Shown piece by piece: positions 34,686 to 43,235 of a stretch of DNA of 48,402 bases. The position numbers and the translations under genes were made by a program. Below the pieces are notes generated by a model, which saw only the letters and a list, made by a program, of their open reading frames with translations, was not told the DNA's origin and made no database searches. Each line of letters opens with the position of its first letter. Positions within the stretch are counted from its first letter, which is position 1. This stretch comes from an uncultured Duncaniella sp. (lineage in GTDB: Bacteria > Bacteroidota > Bacteroidia > Bacteroidales > Muribaculaceae): assembly GCA_910576785.1 (NCBI GenBank), contig CAJTJG010000021.1, positions 1 to 48,402 on the forward strand. Reading direction: 5' to 3'.

Positions 34686-36173
34686 ATGGGACACATCACA
34701 TCCGAGAACATACTGCTCGTAGGCTCCACACTGCTCATAGCGGGGGTGCTCATCGGCAAGACCAGCTACCGCATAGGCCTGCCGCTGCTTCTGATATTCC
34801 TCCTTGTAGGAATGGGATTCGGCACAGACGGACTGGGGTTGCAGTTCGGCGACATGCACACCGCTCAGTTCATAGGCATGATAGCGCTATGTGTGATACT
34901 TTTCTCTGGCGGAATGGGCACAAAACTCTCGGCCATACGTCCGATCCTCGTACCGGGTCTTGTGCTCGCCACCGCCGGAGTGCTGCTCACGGCGCTACTC
35001 ACCGGCGTATTCATATGGTGGCTGTCGGGAATGGAATGGACCAACATACACTTCGCCCTGCTACCGTCGCTTCTGCTCGCAGCCACGATGTCGTCCACCG
35101 ACTCCGCCTCAGTCTTCGGCATCCTTGGTGGGCGCAAGGTGGCGCTTCGCAACAATCTGCGTCCGATGCTCGAACTCGAGAGCGGATCCAACGATCCGAT
35201 GGCCTATATGCTCACCATCATACTCATCGAGGCCATAACCCTGGGTGGAGGAATATCCGGATGGAGTGTGGCCGGGCAGCTCGTGATGCAGTTCGGTGTG
35301 GGAGGCGCCGCAGGAATACTCATGGGGCGGCTGACGATATGGCTCATCGGTCTCTACCGTCGTTTCGGCGGTGACAACGCTGCCAACGAGGATATCTCGC
35401 AAGCCTCTGTCATGGTGTCAATCCTTGTGCTCGGCTCCGTGTTCCTTACGTTCGGTCTCACCACCGCCCTCTCTGGCAACGGCTATCTGGCAGTCTACAT
35501 ATGCGGCATCGTTCTCGGCAACACCCGTCTGCAGGGGCACAGGGCCATAGCCCGCTTCATGGACGGGATGACATGGCTCGCACAGATCGTGGTTTTCCTC
35601 ATGCTCGGCCTGCTGGTCAATCCACACGAAATGGTCAGCGTCATAGCCGTCTCACTCATCATAGGTCTCTTCATGATCCTCGTAGGCCGGCCTCTGAGCG
35701 TGATGCTGTGCCTGCTACCGTTCCGTAAGATAAGCACCCGCTCGCGTCTATTCGTATCGTGGGTGGGTCTGCGCGGTGCCGTGCCCATCATTTTCGCGAC
35801 ATATCCTGTAGTAGCCGGGATAGAGGGTGCGGGGCAGATATTCAACATCGTGTTCTTCGTCACTCTCCTCTCGCTCATCATACAAGGCACTACGGTCATA
35901 TCATCGGCACGCGCCCTGAGACTCGTTGATACAGACGGGCAGGAGGATGAGGACTTCGGCGTGGAACTCGCCGATGAGCTCCCCACCTCGCTGCAAACCA
36001 TAGTGCTGACCGAGAAGATGCTCGCCGGAGGCGGACACACACTCAAGGATATGAAACTCCCCGAGCGATCGCTTGTGATGATGATCAAGCGCGACGGGCG
36101 CTACATAGTGCCCAATGGTTCGCGCCGTCTCATGCCCGGCGACCACCTGCTGCTGATCCGTGAGGATGAGTAG
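34686..36173 (+). CDS. Potassium/proton antiporter, CPA1/NhaP2 (CvrA) type
   Basis: 495 residues. The first 390 or so form about twelve membrane segments of the cation:proton antiporter CPA1 family. The conserved ion-site region is LLLAATMSSTDSASVFGIL with the following ELESGSNDPMAYML (about residues 132-178), where the ND pair is expected to bind the cation. SWVGLRGAVPIIFATYPVV is another hallmark. After the membrane part a TrkA-C-type regulatory domain (about 425-495, ending RLMPGDHLLLIREDE) is present, as in NhaP2/CvrA K+/H+ antiporters. It probably exports K+ or Na+ to control pH and osmotic balance. The stop codon is only three bases from the converging murF-alr stop. Confidence 0.92.
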   Translation: MGHITSENILLVGSTLLIAGVLIGKTSYRIGLPLLLIFLLVGMGFGTDGLGLQFGDMHTAQFIGMIALCVILFSGGMGTKLSAIRPILVPGLVLATAGVLLTALLTGVFIWWLSGMEWTNIHFALLPSLLLAATMSSTDSASVFGILGGRKVALRNNLRPMLELESGSNDPMAYMLTIILIEAITLGGGISGWSVAGQLVMQFGVGGAAGILMGRLTIWLIGLYRRFGGDNAANEDISQASVMVSILVLGSVFLTFGLTTALSGNGYLAVYICGIVLGNTRLQGHRAIARFMDGMTWLAQIVVFLMLGLLVNPHEMVSVIAVSLIIGLFMILVGRPLSVMLCLLPFRKISTRSRLFVSWVGLRGAVPIIFATYPVVAGIEGAGQIFNIVFFVTLLSLIIQGTTVISSARALRLVDTDGQEDEDFGVELADELPTSLQTIVLTEKMLAGGGHTLKDMKLPERSLVMMIKRDGRYIVPNGSRRLMPGDHLLLIREDE

Positions 36174-36176
36174 GGA

Positions 36177-38648
36177 TCACTCCCTGTAATATACTCTTTT
36201 GACACGGTCGGACACTGAGGTGAGTACCTCGTAGGGTATAGTGCCAAGGGTCTGTGCGATCTCGTCCACGGGGATGTTCTCACCGAAGATCTCCACGCGG
36301 TCGCCCACACTCACACCAGGCACATCTGTCACATCGGCCATGCAGGCATCCATACAGATAGTGCCCATGGTGGGACACATCACCCCACGTATGCAGAACC
36401 GTGCATTGCCGTAGCCGAGATGACGGTTGAGGCCATCGGCATATCCTACCGGGATAGTGGCTATCACTGAATCACGCTCCAGGACACCACGGCGATTGTA
36501 GCCTATGGTAGTACCGGCCGGCCAACGCTTGAGGGATATGACGGTGGTATGCAGTGCAGATACCGGGCGCAGATCGTCCTGCGAGCCATCGTGCATGGTG
36601 CGGACACCATAGAGTCCTATGCCGAGGCGAACCATGTCGAGCTGCTCTTCCGGGAAGCGCGTTATGCCGGTGGAATTGAGGATATGGCGCAGTATGCGGC
36701 GTCCGGGGAATGCCCCGAGGAGCATATCGCAACAACGGTGGAAGTATTCGAACTGTCCACGCGTGTAGTCATCCTCCATAGGATCATCAGCCGCACAGAG
36801 ATGCGAGAAGATCGAGCGCGGCACTACCCGTCCGGTGGACTGCAGGAGCCGGATGACCTCGGGGAGTGTCTCCAGGCGGAAACCGAGACGATGCATGCCG
36901 GAGTCTATCTTGATATGCACGGGATAGTCCGTGATGCCGTAACGCTCTGCCTCGGCAATGAGCCGACGCAGGAAGTCGATGCTATATATCTCCGGCTCGA
37001 GACGATTGTCGAAAAGAGCCTTGAAGTGACTCACTGCCGGATTGAGCACAATAATAGGCATGGTGATGCCCGCAGACCTGAGATCGGCCCCCTCATCGTG
37101 GACAGCCACGGCGAGATAGGTGGCACCCTGACTCTGCAGGGTGCGTGCCAACTCGTGAGAGCCGGCACCGTAGCCCGAGGCCTTTATCATGCAGACAATG
37201 CCTGTGGTGGGGAGCAGACGGGACCGGAAGGCGTTGTAGTTGTCGACCACGGCATCAAGGTTGATTTCCAGGACAGTCTCATGCTGACGGGCCTCGAGCG
37301 CCTCTTCTATAGGATCGAACGATAGACCCGGCGCACCCTTGAGCAGGATGAGCTCACCGGCAAACTCGGAAGTGTCAACACGGCTGAAGAAGTCATCGAG
37401 CGACAGGTAGAAACGAGCATCTTCCGGAAATGCTGATGCATAGGTGGCAGGCTCGGATCCTATACATATGATCTTGCTTATGCCGCGGTCACGCAACAAT
37501 GCGCCCACCGAGGCATAGAGCACGGCGGCAGGTGTGGAGTCATCGCTCAACGGGCCGAGTATCACTGTGCGCGGATGGCCTGAGGCATCACGTCGGCCCA
37601 TGAAGTCGAGAGCCTGTGCCAGCGATGTGAGGTCGGCGGTATATGTGTCATGAATCAAATTGCATCCGTTTATACCTTCCACCACCTCAAGGCGGGTGTC
37701 GACCGGCGAGAGCGTGGACATCCGGGTGGCGATAGTGGCTGTGTCGTAGCCGAGGAGCAGCATGACCGCGAGAGCATGGATGGAATTCTCGATGTCGATA
37801 TCGGAGGTAAGCCCAATTTCATAGATACCGGAGAGTTGCCCGCGGTTCCATTCGTAGGAGACTACGGTGGATGTGCCCCGTTTGTCCACGTTTCTGATAA
37901 ATAGCGGTGCGGCAGGGTCAGCCATGGACCAACCTACCCTCTCGGGTCCTTCCGGAATAGAACGGCTTATGAGATCTGAATCCGCGCAGTAAACCACACT
38001 GCGGCAACCGGTGAAAAGCGAAGCCTTCTCCCGGCATTTCTCCTCGATATCGGCAAATCCGCTGCTATGGGCGCCACCGATGTTGGTGAACACCCCGACG
38101 GTGGGATGTATTATCTCCTCAAGACGCTCCATCTCACCCGGTCGCGATATGCCGGCCTCGATTATGGCCAGATCGTCAACATCGGGATTGATCTGCCACA
38201 GCGACAGCGGCACCCCTATCTGCGAATTGAAGCTGCGCGGCGAACGGGCTATATGATGGTCGGCTCTCATGAGCGTATATAGCCACTCCTTGACGGTAGT
38301 CTTTCCGCAACTGCCGGTTATGGCTATCACCGTGGCATCCGATTCATTGCGTACATATGCCCCTATACGGCGCAGGGCTTCGAGCGGCGACGGCGTGATG
38401 AAGAAATTAGCTCCGGGATACTCACCCTGCGGTATGCTCTCGGCCACGAAGTTTCTGACCCCACGGCTGTAAAGCGCAGGGATATAATGATGGCCATCTG
38501 CCGATGATGTACGCAGAGCGAAAAACAGAGTGCCCGCGGGATGCAGCAGCGAGCGGCTGTCGGTGAGTAGAGTATCAATGTCGCCGGGATGGATGCACCC
38601 GGGATCAGTGCCGAGCAGATCGGCTATGCACAGTGTGGAAAGTTTCAT
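36177..38648 (-). CDS. Bifunctional MurF-alanine racemase
   Basis: 823 residues joining two cell-wall enzymes, as known in Bacteroidetes. The N-terminal MurF part (about 1-455) adds D-Ala-D-Ala to UDP-MurNAc-tripeptide; its ATP-binding loop TGSCGKTTVK is at 111-120, followed by SPRSFNSQIGVPLSLW and NIGGAHS. The C-terminal alanine racemase part (about 458-823) makes D-Ala with PLP. EINLDAVVDNYNAFR and MIKASGYGAGSHEL (PLP-binding Lys), KIDSGMHRLGF and GIGLYGVRTM are all present. Thus D-alanine supply and its incorporation are physically linked, although the MurF step uses D-Ala-D-Ala made by Ddl. Its start overlaps the GSCFA gene stop by four bases (ATGA). Confidence 0.96.
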   Translation of the reverse strand: MKLSTLCIADLLGTDPGCIHPGDIDTLLTDSRSLLHPAGTLFFALRTSSADGHHYIPALYSRGVRNFVAESIPQGEYPGANFFITPSPLEALRRIGAYVRNESDATVIAITGSCGKTTVKEWLYTLMRADHHIARSPRSFNSQIGVPLSLWQINPDVDDLAIIEAGISRPGEMERLEEIIHPTVGVFTNIGGAHSSGFADIEEKCREKASLFTGCRSVVYCADSDLISRSIPEGPERVGWSMADPAAPLFIRNVDKRGTSTVVSYEWNRGQLSGIYEIGLTSDIDIENSIHALAVMLLLGYDTATIATRMSTLSPVDTRLEVVEGINGCNLIHDTYTADLTSLAQALDFMGRRDASGHPRTVILGPLSDDSTPAAVLYASVGALLRDRGISKIICIGSEPATYASAFPEDARFYLSLDDFFSRVDTSEFAGELILLKGAPGLSFDPIEEALEARQHETVLEINLDAVVDNYNAFRSRLLPTTGIVCMIKASGYGAGSHELARTLQSQGATYLAVAVHDEGADLRSAGITMPIIVLNPAVSHFKALFDNRLEPEIYSIDFLRRLIAEAERYGITDYPVHIKIDSGMHRLGFRLETLPEVIRLLQSTGRVVPRSIFSHLCAADDPMEDDYTRGQFEYFHRCCDMLLGAFPGRRILRHILNSTGITRFPEEQLDMVRLGIGLYGVRTMHDGSQDDLRPVSALHTTVISLKRWPAGTTIGYNRRGVLERDSVIATIPVGYADGLNRHLGYGNARFCIRGVMCPTMGTICMDACMADVTDVPGVSVGDRVEIFGENIPVDEIAQTLGTIPYEVLTSVSDRVKRVYYRE

Positions 38649-39607
38649 TGATTCAAAAAACGTTGCAAAGCCCTTTCGAGGGCGGGAGATTGTCGCAGAA
38701 TGTCAGCTTCGGGGAGGGAGTGAATGTCGTCAGTCGGCGAGGAGGCGTGAGATACACGATGGCTGAGGCGGCGGGTGAGGCGGCGTGCCCGCAGAGCTGT
38801 CTCCATGGTCGGGTCAGTGAAGAAACTCTGTCCGAAAATACCGTAGATATACTCCACGGCGCGATCGGAGGGATGGCGCATGTCGTCGGCATAGAACCGG
38901 TAGTCACGCAGATCGTCCATCATGATCTCGTATGATGGGAAATATATGGTGTCATCCGGATAACGGGCAAGGATACGTCCGACGGCCACATGAAGCGTTG
39001 ACTTGACCATGGTATTGTCGTGGGTATCCCTGCCTGGATAACGCAATGGGCTTACAGTAAATACGACAACGGCTTCCGGAGAAGCTCCCTTGATCATCCT
39101 GACTATGTGGTCAAGAGCGTCCTCGGTATCCTCCACAGAAAGGTTGCGTTCTTCAAAACGTCCGGCGGGTTCCTTATGGCAATTGGCCACGACAAGACCG
39201 TCATCCCTGAGCGTGAACACTCTTGTGGTGCCAAGCGTGATCATGACAGCTGATGCATGGGCAAGCGCCACGCGCGTGCGTGACAACGCCTCATGAAGAC
39301 TGGCATCGGTATCGGACGCTGTCCGTCCAGTGAGCCGTGAGTGTGCGTCGAAACTATGCACGGCACCCTCAGTTCCGCATATTCTCGGCGTAGCCGGGAG
39401 CTCGCCGGTGGCCATGGCGAGGAATCGCTCTATAGAAAGTGGATTGTAGAGCGGCCCCACGGGATTGACCTCAGCGTCGAAGAGATCGCGCATGAGCATG
39501 GCTCCGACATTGTCGGTAAAGCATGAACCCACGAGCAATACGGGCCTGCTATGATCCACAAGGCCGCGATAACCATTGAGCGGTTTCACGGCCGTACGGA
39601 ATGGCAT
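38645..39607 (-). CDS. GSCFA domain protein
   Basis: 320 residues. The family signature is present as LLVGSCFTDNVGAML (about 24-38), with the Ser-Cys-Phe-Thr core that gives the GSCFA domain its name (PF08885). The fold is thought to be related to SGNH/GDSL esterases; other conserved stretches are NPVGPLYNPLSIERF, ITLGTTRVF, VVFTVSPLRYPGRD and YFPSYEIMMDDLRDYRFYADDMRHPSD, the last with an Asp/His pair fitting an SGNH triad. The substrate is unknown; linkage to murF-alr suggests an envelope-related esterase, but this is inference. An ATG at 39622 is an alternative start, overlapping the lipoprotein gene. Confidence 0.88.
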   Translation of the reverse strand: MPFRTAVKPLNGYRGLVDHSRPVLLVGSCFTDNVGAMLMRDLFDAEVNPVGPLYNPLSIERFLAMATGELPATPRICGTEGAVHSFDAHSRLTGRTASDTDASLHEALSRTRVALAHASAVMITLGTTRVFTLRDDGLVVANCHKEPAGRFEERNLSVEDTEDALDHIVRMIKGASPEAVVVFTVSPLRYPGRDTHDNTMVKSTLHVAVGRILARYPDDTIYFPSYEIMMDDLRDYRFYADDMRHPSDRAVEYIYGIFGQSFFTDPTMETALRARRLTRRLSHRVSHASSPTDDIHSLPEADILRQSPALERALQRFLNQ

Positions 39608-39608
39608 G

Positions 39609-39992
39609 TCAGTAACCCACATAAATCCAGGGCCCGCTGCCATCGTCGGGATATAGGTAGAGATTGTTGCCGCGGATAGACCAGTTGAAGTACATCGTAT
39701 CCATCTGTCCGGGGAAATATACGGTGAGCTGTCCACCCCAGGCTTCCCATTCTATATAGTAGGTATCCTCGCCGTAATAATCATTCACATAGTATGTTCC
39801 TGACCCGTCGGGGTAAAACGTAAACTCGTTGTAGCCGATGGTCGGGGGGGATACGAGCTCCCATGTGCCCACGAGAGGAGGATCGTCATAATAATAATCG
39901 TCGTCGGGGTCGCATGACTGGAGCATGACCATGGCCACAAGCATCATGCCAAGCAAGAGCACGGGACGGGACAGAATCTTGATTTCTTTCAT
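39609..39992 (-). CDS. Small lipoprotein
   Basis: 127 residues. The N-terminus (RPVLLLGMMLVAMVMLQSC) is a type II signal peptide with lipobox LQSC, so the mature protein begins at a lipidated Cys. An acidic, Tyr-rich linker (DPDDDYYYDDPP) follows. The domain starting LVGTWELVSPP and ending near LYPDDGSGPWIYVGY resembles lipocalin-like lipoproteins of Bacteroidales. No enzymatic motif. It is the first gene of the run lipoprotein-GSCFA-murF/alr, one base ahead of the GSCFA start, with a promoter about 85 bases upstream. Confidence 0.85.
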   Translation of the reverse strand: MKEIKILSRPVLLLGMMLVAMVMLQSCDPDDDYYYDDPPLVGTWELVSPPTIGYNEFTFYPDGSGTYYVNDYYGEDTYYIEWEAWGGQLTVYFPGQMDTMYFNWSIRGNNLYLYPDDGSGPWIYVGY

Positions 39993-40076
39993 AATGTGCT
40001 GATTTTACAGTTGAATACGTGGTCTGTTATAGAACATTAACACTCGGTATGGTGGATTTGTTCTTTTTCAGCACAG

Positions 40077-40108
40077 CAAAATTAACCATTCCGGCCGACC
40101 TATGCAAG
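40077..40108 (-). promoter_or_regulatory. Promoter of the lipoprotein-GSCFA-murF/alr operon
   Basis: On the minus strand CTTG (40108-40105), 20 bases and TAATTTTG (40084-40077). The predicted start near 40070 leaves an untranslated leader of about 78 bases. Confidence 0.6.
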
Positions 40109-40141
40109 AGGAATGTCATGAACACGGCATGGATGCCATAC

Positions 40142-40561
40142 TCAGGCCTGCTCCTGGCGGCGGCGCCGTATTATATCGGCAAACGAACGCGGCAGACGCA
40201 CATTGTAGAGGTCAAAGGCCTTGTCAAAGAGCGGAGCTATCTGCTCGTCAGTGAATCCGGCTATGCCACAGCCGATACGAGTGACGTAGAATGTGGTCTG
40301 ATCCCATTCGCGGGCCAGATTTATAAAGTCGTCCACATAGGGCTTGATGGTCTCCACCCCACCCTGCATGGTAGGGATGGCGTATGACTGCCCCTGCATA
40401 CCCACACCCTGCCCCTGTATGGCACCAAAACGGCGCCATGCCGTGAGAGCGGCGCCCCCGCCATGGCTTCCAGCGAGGTTGCTGCCGAACACAAACACCT
40501 CGTCAGGGCCAAGGGTTGTGATATTGTCGGGGGTATATACGAGATTGTCGTTATTATCCAT
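40142..40561 (-). CDS. A1S_2505-type phage-associated small protein
   Basis: 139 residues. The pattern DEVFVFGSNLAGSHGGGAALTAWRRFGA, then GQGVGMQGQSYAIPT, and VTRIGCGIAGFTDEQIAPLF matches a family annotated as A1S_2505-type phage non-structural protein, common in Bacteroidetes chromosomes and phages. The glycine-rich loops recall macro-domain-like ADP-ribose binding, but no function is established and I assign none. It lies two bases after the DUF4861 gene on the same strand, so the two are probably co-transcribed. There are no other phage genes near it, so a chromosomal role is likely. Confidence 0.78.
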   Translation of the reverse strand: MDNNDNLVYTPDNITTLGPDEVFVFGSNLAGSHGGGAALTAWRRFGAIQGQGVGMQGQSYAIPTMQGGVETIKPYVDDFINLAREWDQTTFYVTRIGCGIAGFTDEQIAPLFDKAFDLYNVRLPRSFADIIRRRRQEQA

Positions 40562-40563
40562 GA

Positions 40564-41748
40564 TTATCGTCTTGTCACTGTCACCTTCACAGGGTTGCGG
40601 AGTTCGCGCTGCCAGCGGTTGAGGTAGTCAAACCACTCCTTCGACGTGCGGGCCGGAGTGGCACTGTCACGCAGGGCTGTAGATGTGAAGTGATATTTTA
40701 TAGTTCCGTCGGAGACCGGGCGGATGAGCGTGAGGTAGTTGACATCATCCTCGCGTGTGCCGGCAAGATAAGGGGGTGTGACACAGATGCCAAGGCCGAG
40801 TGTATCGGTCAATTCGGGCATACCTTTGTCTGGGACATTCGACCCCCACGATCCGGCGAGACCGGAGGTGTTGACGAATCCTTCATTGTCGATGAGCAGT
40901 TTCTGCACACCGGTGCAATAGGTGGCGCCGCGACCGGAGGTGGAGAGCTTCACATCTACCTCATAATCGCGGTGACCGGAATAAACGGTGTAGCGCTGTG
41001 TCATGTCCACATTCTTCCCGGCAGGAGTGATCCATCCGCGGTCTATCACTTCAATGATGGAGCGCACCGGACCGGAGGCTATCACACGCTGTCCGCGCGA
41101 GGAGACACTGTCGATGGTGACGGGCTCCGAGCCATCCCATCCTCTGAAGGATGCGAGGGCCACACTCTTGCCAGCCCACAGGATGTCGCGGCCATAGCCC
41201 TCGGCAAGCTGTTCGCGTGTGGTATAGAATCCGGTTGTCTCCAGTTCGAGCCGGGGGGTGTTCTTGGCATAGAGGTCCACGCTCTGACGATTGTCCATAT
41301 AAACTCTCACTGCCGAGTACTGGCCCTCGAGCACGGCTCCGTGGCCGTAGATGCTGTTGTACATCTGGAGATTGACGGCATCGCCGGGGAATGTTATGGC
41401 TGTGATGCGGGGATGTTTCTTGTTCTTGTCGTTGAGCTTGATGTAGGCCGCGGTGCCCGGGACGGTCGTATTGGGTGTCTCCCGTGGCGAGAGGTTGACC
41501 ACAAAGCTTTCGGAGGCGCCACCCTTGAGATCGACCAGAAGCACCAGCTCGTCGGCGCGTCCGTCAAGGTCAAGGTCGTCAAGCTGCCAAGGTATGCCGG
41601 GCTTGCCGGCCACAGTGACTGACCTCACCTGCTCTCCACGGGCCGGAAGCGAGACCACCACCGGCACATTTGTGCGAGGTTCGGGGAGGGGATTGCTGAC
41701 ATTGACTGTGAGGGAGAGAAGCAATGCTGAGATAACGGATGATGACAT
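40564..41748 (-). CDS. DUF4861 family secreted protein
   Basis: 394 residues. A short signal-like N-terminus (MSSSVISALLLSLTVNV) precedes a beta-rich protein that I recognise as DUF4861. Supporting stretches are NPLPEPRTNVPVVVSL, WQLDDLDLDGRADELVLLVDL, YNSIYGHGAVLEGQYSAVRVY and the C-terminal SKEWFDYLNRW. DUF4861 proteins are found in Bacteroidetes polysaccharide-utilisation contexts and may act on glycans, but no reaction is established. Here no SusC/D genes are adjacent. It is followed two bases later by the A1S_2505-type gene. Confidence 0.8.
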   Translation of the reverse strand: MSSSVISALLLSLTVNVSNPLPEPRTNVPVVVSLPARGEQVRSVTVAGKPGIPWQLDDLDLDGRADELVLLVDLKGGASESFVVNLSPRETPNTTVPGTAAYIKLNDKNKKHPRITAITFPGDAVNLQMYNSIYGHGAVLEGQYSAVRVYMDNRQSVDLYAKNTPRLELETTGFYTTREQLAEGYGRDILWAGKSVALASFRGWDGSEPVTIDSVSSRGQRVIASGPVRSIIEVIDRGWITPAGKNVDMTQRYTVYSGHRDYEVDVKLSTSGRGATYCTGVQKLLIDNEGFVNTSGLAGSWGSNVPDKGMPELTDTLGLGICVTPPYLAGTREDDVNYLTLIRPVSDGTIKYHFTSTALRDSATPARTSKEWFDYLNRWQRELRNPVKVTVTRR

Positions 41749-41794
41749 GGATATCAGATTTTACAGACTTTAGTTTGAATTGCCAACAATAAAA

Positions 41795-41858
41795 GACAGA
41801 CACACCGGAGCTCGCGGTGGATGATGGGTGGATCAGCCGGGCTTCCCGTGTGTCTGTC
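41795..41858 (-). terminator. Terminator hairpin downstream of rpoD
   Basis: GACAGACACAC (41795-41805) pairs with GTGTGTCTGTC (41848-41858), and an inner GCCCGG/CCGG-type pairing shortens the loop. On the minus strand, in the direction of rpoD, TTTT follows the stem. On the plus strand a run of T (41862-41868) follows, so it may work in both directions. Confidence 0.7.
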
Positions 41859-41887
41859 AGCTTTTTTTGTCGTGAGGATGTCCCGGC

Positions 41888-42748
41888 CTACTGTCCGAGA
41901 TAGGCCTTGAGCAGATGGCTCTTCTGGCCTTTGAGGCGGCGGATGGCTTTCTCTTTGATCTGACGCACACGCTCGCGGGTGAGATCAAACTTGGCACCGA
42001 TCTCCTCAAGTGTCATCTCCTGACAGCCTATGCCGAAGAACATCTTGAGGATCTCCCGCTCGCGGTCGTGGAGCTGCTTGAGCGCACGGTCAACCTCCTT
42101 GGAGAGTGACTCCTGAGTGAGAGTGGCATCGGCCATGGGAGAATCATCGTTGGTAAGAACGTCGAGCAGACTGTTGTCCTCACCCTCCACAAAAGGAGCG
42201 TCAACCGAAATGTGACGGCCTGATACCTTGAGGGTATCGGCGATCTTGTCGACAGGCACCTCGAGCTTCTCGGCGAGCTCCTCGGGCGAGGGGCGACGCT
42301 CGTTCTCCTGCTCAAACTTCGAGAGAGCCTTGCTGATCTTATTAAGCGAGCCAACCTGATTAAGAGGAAGGCGAACTATACGGCTCTGCTCGGCGAGAGC
42401 CTGAAGGATGGACTGACGAATCCACCATACCGCATAGGAAATAAATTTGAAGCCTCGGGTCTCGTCGAATTTCTGCGCGGCCTTAATCAGACCGAGATTG
42501 CCTTCGTTGATCAGGTCAGGGAGACTAAGACCCTGATTCTGGTACTGTTTTGCCACCGATACAACGAAGCGGAGGTTTGCGCGGACGAGCTTGTCGAGTG
42601 CTCTCTGGTCACCCTGGTGAATGCGCTGGGCAAGCTCGACCTCTTCCTCTACGGAAATAAGCTCCTCACGGCCTATTTCCTGAAGAAACTTGTCGAGCGA
42701 CGCGCTTTCACGGTTGGTGATTGATTTGGTGATTTTTAGTTGTCTCAT
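41888..42748 (-). CDS. rpoD: Primary RNA polymerase sigma factor (RpoD/SigA)
   Basis: 286 residues, the short Bacteroidetes form without the N-terminal region 1.1. Region 1.2 begins near DKFLQEIGREELIS. Region 2 shows LVRANLRFVVSVAKQYQNQGLSLPDLINEGNLGL and FKFISYAVWWIRQSI (DNA melting and -10-type recognition). Region 3 follows, and region 4 ends with LEEIGAKFDLTRERVRQIKEKAIRRL. It directs the housekeeping polymerase to promoters of the TTTG/TAnnTTTG type, many of which are recognisable in this window, including its own at 42775-42806. Confidence 0.98.
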   Translation of the reverse strand: MRQLKITKSITNRESASLDKFLQEIGREELISVEEEVELAQRIHQGDQRALDKLVRANLRFVVSVAKQYQNQGLSLPDLINEGNLGLIKAAQKFDETRGFKFISYAVWWIRQSILQALAEQSRIVRLPLNQVGSLNKISKALSKFEQENERRPSPEELAEKLEVPVDKIADTLKVSGRHISVDAPFVEGEDNSLLDVLTNDDSPMADATLTQESLSKEVDRALKQLHDREREILKMFFGIGCQEMTLEEIGAKFDLTRERVRQIKEKAIRRLKGQKSHLLKAYLGQ

Positions 42749-42774
42749 GTAAACTTAAACGCACATAATTCGCA

Positions 42775-42806
42775 CAAAGTTAGTTAATATCCGGCTGCTT
42801 TCCAAA
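42775..42806 (-). promoter_or_regulatory. Promoter of rpoD
   Basis: On the minus strand TTTG (42806-42803), 20 bases and TAACTTTG (42782-42775) match the full consensus. The start near 42768 is 20 bases before the rpoD start codon, consistent with rpoD being transcribed by its own product. Confidence 0.8.
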
Positions 42807-43016
42807 TACATCAAGTTAAAAATGTGAAAAACTGTAAAAACAATATCCAGCCATGGCCATATCCGATAACGGCTATCGGATAAAACCATAACAAACCATC
42901 TGCCACACCGCAGGAAATGACGTCCTTTGCATCATAAAATCAGAAAATCGAAAACGAGCTGTCGCCAGCGACATATCGCTTGAAAACAAATCCAAAAAAT
43001 TAAAAAATTCAACACT
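42807..43016. other. Intergenic stretch between rpoD and the small membrane protein gene
   Basis: AT-rich sequence of about 210 bases. A GTCCTTTG box at 42922-42929 is a weak candidate -7 element for the small membrane protein gene, lacking the initial TA and a TTTG partner. I see no gene or clear structure. Confidence 0.5.
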
Positions 43017-43235
43017 ATGAACGCTCCATTAATCACATGGATCATCATCCTGGGCGTAAGCATGACGGTGCTCATCGCCAACATCATCGTAGCCTGCATA
43101 CGGCACAACCGCAACGGTCACAGCCTGACAGGCAAGGCTGACGAACGGGAACTGTTCTACATACCCGGTGATCCCGACCCTCACAGGACCGAATATCTGG
43201 ATTATTACGATTATGATGGCAACGATGACTTCTGA
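43017..43235 (+). CDS. Small single-span membrane protein
   Basis: 72 residues. One membrane segment (LITWIIILGVSMTVLIANII, residues 5-24) is followed by a short basic stretch and an acidic Asp/Tyr-rich tail (DPHRTEYLDYYDYDGNDDF). I do not recognise it. Its end overlaps the start of the threonine/serine exporter gene by 11 bases, so it is probably translated with the exporter. Codon use resembles the neighbours, which supports a real gene. Confidence 0.6.
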   Translation: MNAPLITWIIILGVSMTVLIANIIVACIRHNRNGHSLTGKADERELFYIPGDPDPHRTEYLDYYDYDGNDDF

